A stretch of 5,911 nt of DNA, taken from DATKMG01 sp035541995 (lineage in GTDB: Bacteria > Acidobacteriota > Terriglobia > Versatilivoradales > Versatilivoraceae). Below are positions 5,683 through 5,911 of the stretch, piece after piece. Within the stretch, counting starts at the first letter, position 1, and each line of letters begins with the position of its first letter. The notes under the pieces are model-generated. The model was given only the letters and a program-made list of their open reading frames with translations. It had not been told where the DNA came from and did no database searches. The translations under genes were made by a program, and so were the position numbers. The stretch spans positions 1-5,911 of the forward strand of contig DATKMG010000617.1 in assembly GCA_035541995.1 (NCBI GenBank). The letters run 5' to 3'.

Positions 5683-5911
5683 AATGCATGGATTCTATAA
5701 CCCAAGCTCCACCCGTCTTGCGTAAGGTGAAGGTGGTATTGGTTTCCACATTTGCCTTTTTCCCATCGACCGTCACGATCCGTAGCAAAAAGCGGCAGGG
5801 AACGGTTGCTGAATCTCCACTGACACGCATCGATTCGGTCGGGTGCAATTCAACTTGAATCGACCGGGAAAATTTAAACTGATCGGCACATTTGGCAGCC
5901 TGGCTATCAGA
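5681..5911 (-). CDS. C-terminal end of an NTF2-like-domain protein (5' end outside window)
   Basis: An open frame enters at 5911 and ends with TAA at 5681-5683, giving the last 76 residues of a larger protein. Visible pieces are a QFK(F)SRSIQVEL strand near the start, SGDSATVPC (31-39), an FTLRK strand (61-65) and the terminal GAWVIESMH. This strand order and the closing W-V-I-E/D-S pattern fit the last part of an NTF2/SnoaL-like cone fold. In Acidobacteriota and relatives such tails commonly end secreted hypothetical proteins and some Ser/Thr protein kinases. Which of these this gene is cannot be told from 76 residues. There is no internal stop. The barrel gene follows 84 bases downstream on the same strand. 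Confidence 0.75.
   Translation of the reverse strand, partial: SDSQAAKCADQFKFSRSIQVELHPTESMRVSGDSATVPCRFLLRIVTVDGKKANVETNTTFTLRKTGGAWVIESMH

Overview
All five genes seen here lie on the minus strand, so transcription runs from high to low coordinates. The style of the proteins points to a Gram-negative bacterium with moderate GC, and an Acidobacteriota member is my best guess. The pointers are a MetA-like outer-membrane barrel ending in Phe, an FHA-GAF-class III cyclase, and a gene tail of the NTF2-like type often seen in that phylum. The lineage is inferred from family resemblance only; there is no marker gene in the window.

Layout in transcription order: (1) 5911-5681, the last 76 codons of a gene cut by the window edge, a secreted or kinase-associated NTF2-like C-terminal domain by its look. 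(2) 5596-4271, an outer-membrane beta-barrel protein with a signal peptide. (3) 4270-3896, a 375-base stretch without a convincing gene but rich in inverted repeats. (4) 3895-3125, a metallo-beta-lactamase-fold class II cyclic-nucleotide phosphodiesterase. (5) 3084-1450, a soluble FHA-GAF-class III nucleotidyl cyclase, 40 bases behind the phosphodiesterase. (6) 1449-1089, a 361-base gap with a tandem 9-mer just ahead of the next start. (7) 1088-1, a protein with two cyclic-nucleotide-binding domains, running off the left edge after 362 codons.

The main point of interest is that genes 4, 5 and 7 together form a complete cyclic-nucleotide circuit: degradation, synthesis and reception, in one orientation. 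The cyclase has all metal, substrate and transition-state residues and an adenine-type Lys/Thr pair (K406/T480), so cAMP is the predicted messenger. The FHA domain keeps its phosphothreonine-binding residues, so the cyclase may be controlled by a Ser/Thr kinase. The receptor has two intact phosphate-binding cassettes but no DNA-binding helix-turn-helix in the visible part, so it is not an ordinary CRP regulator. Its C-terminal segment is of unknown role.
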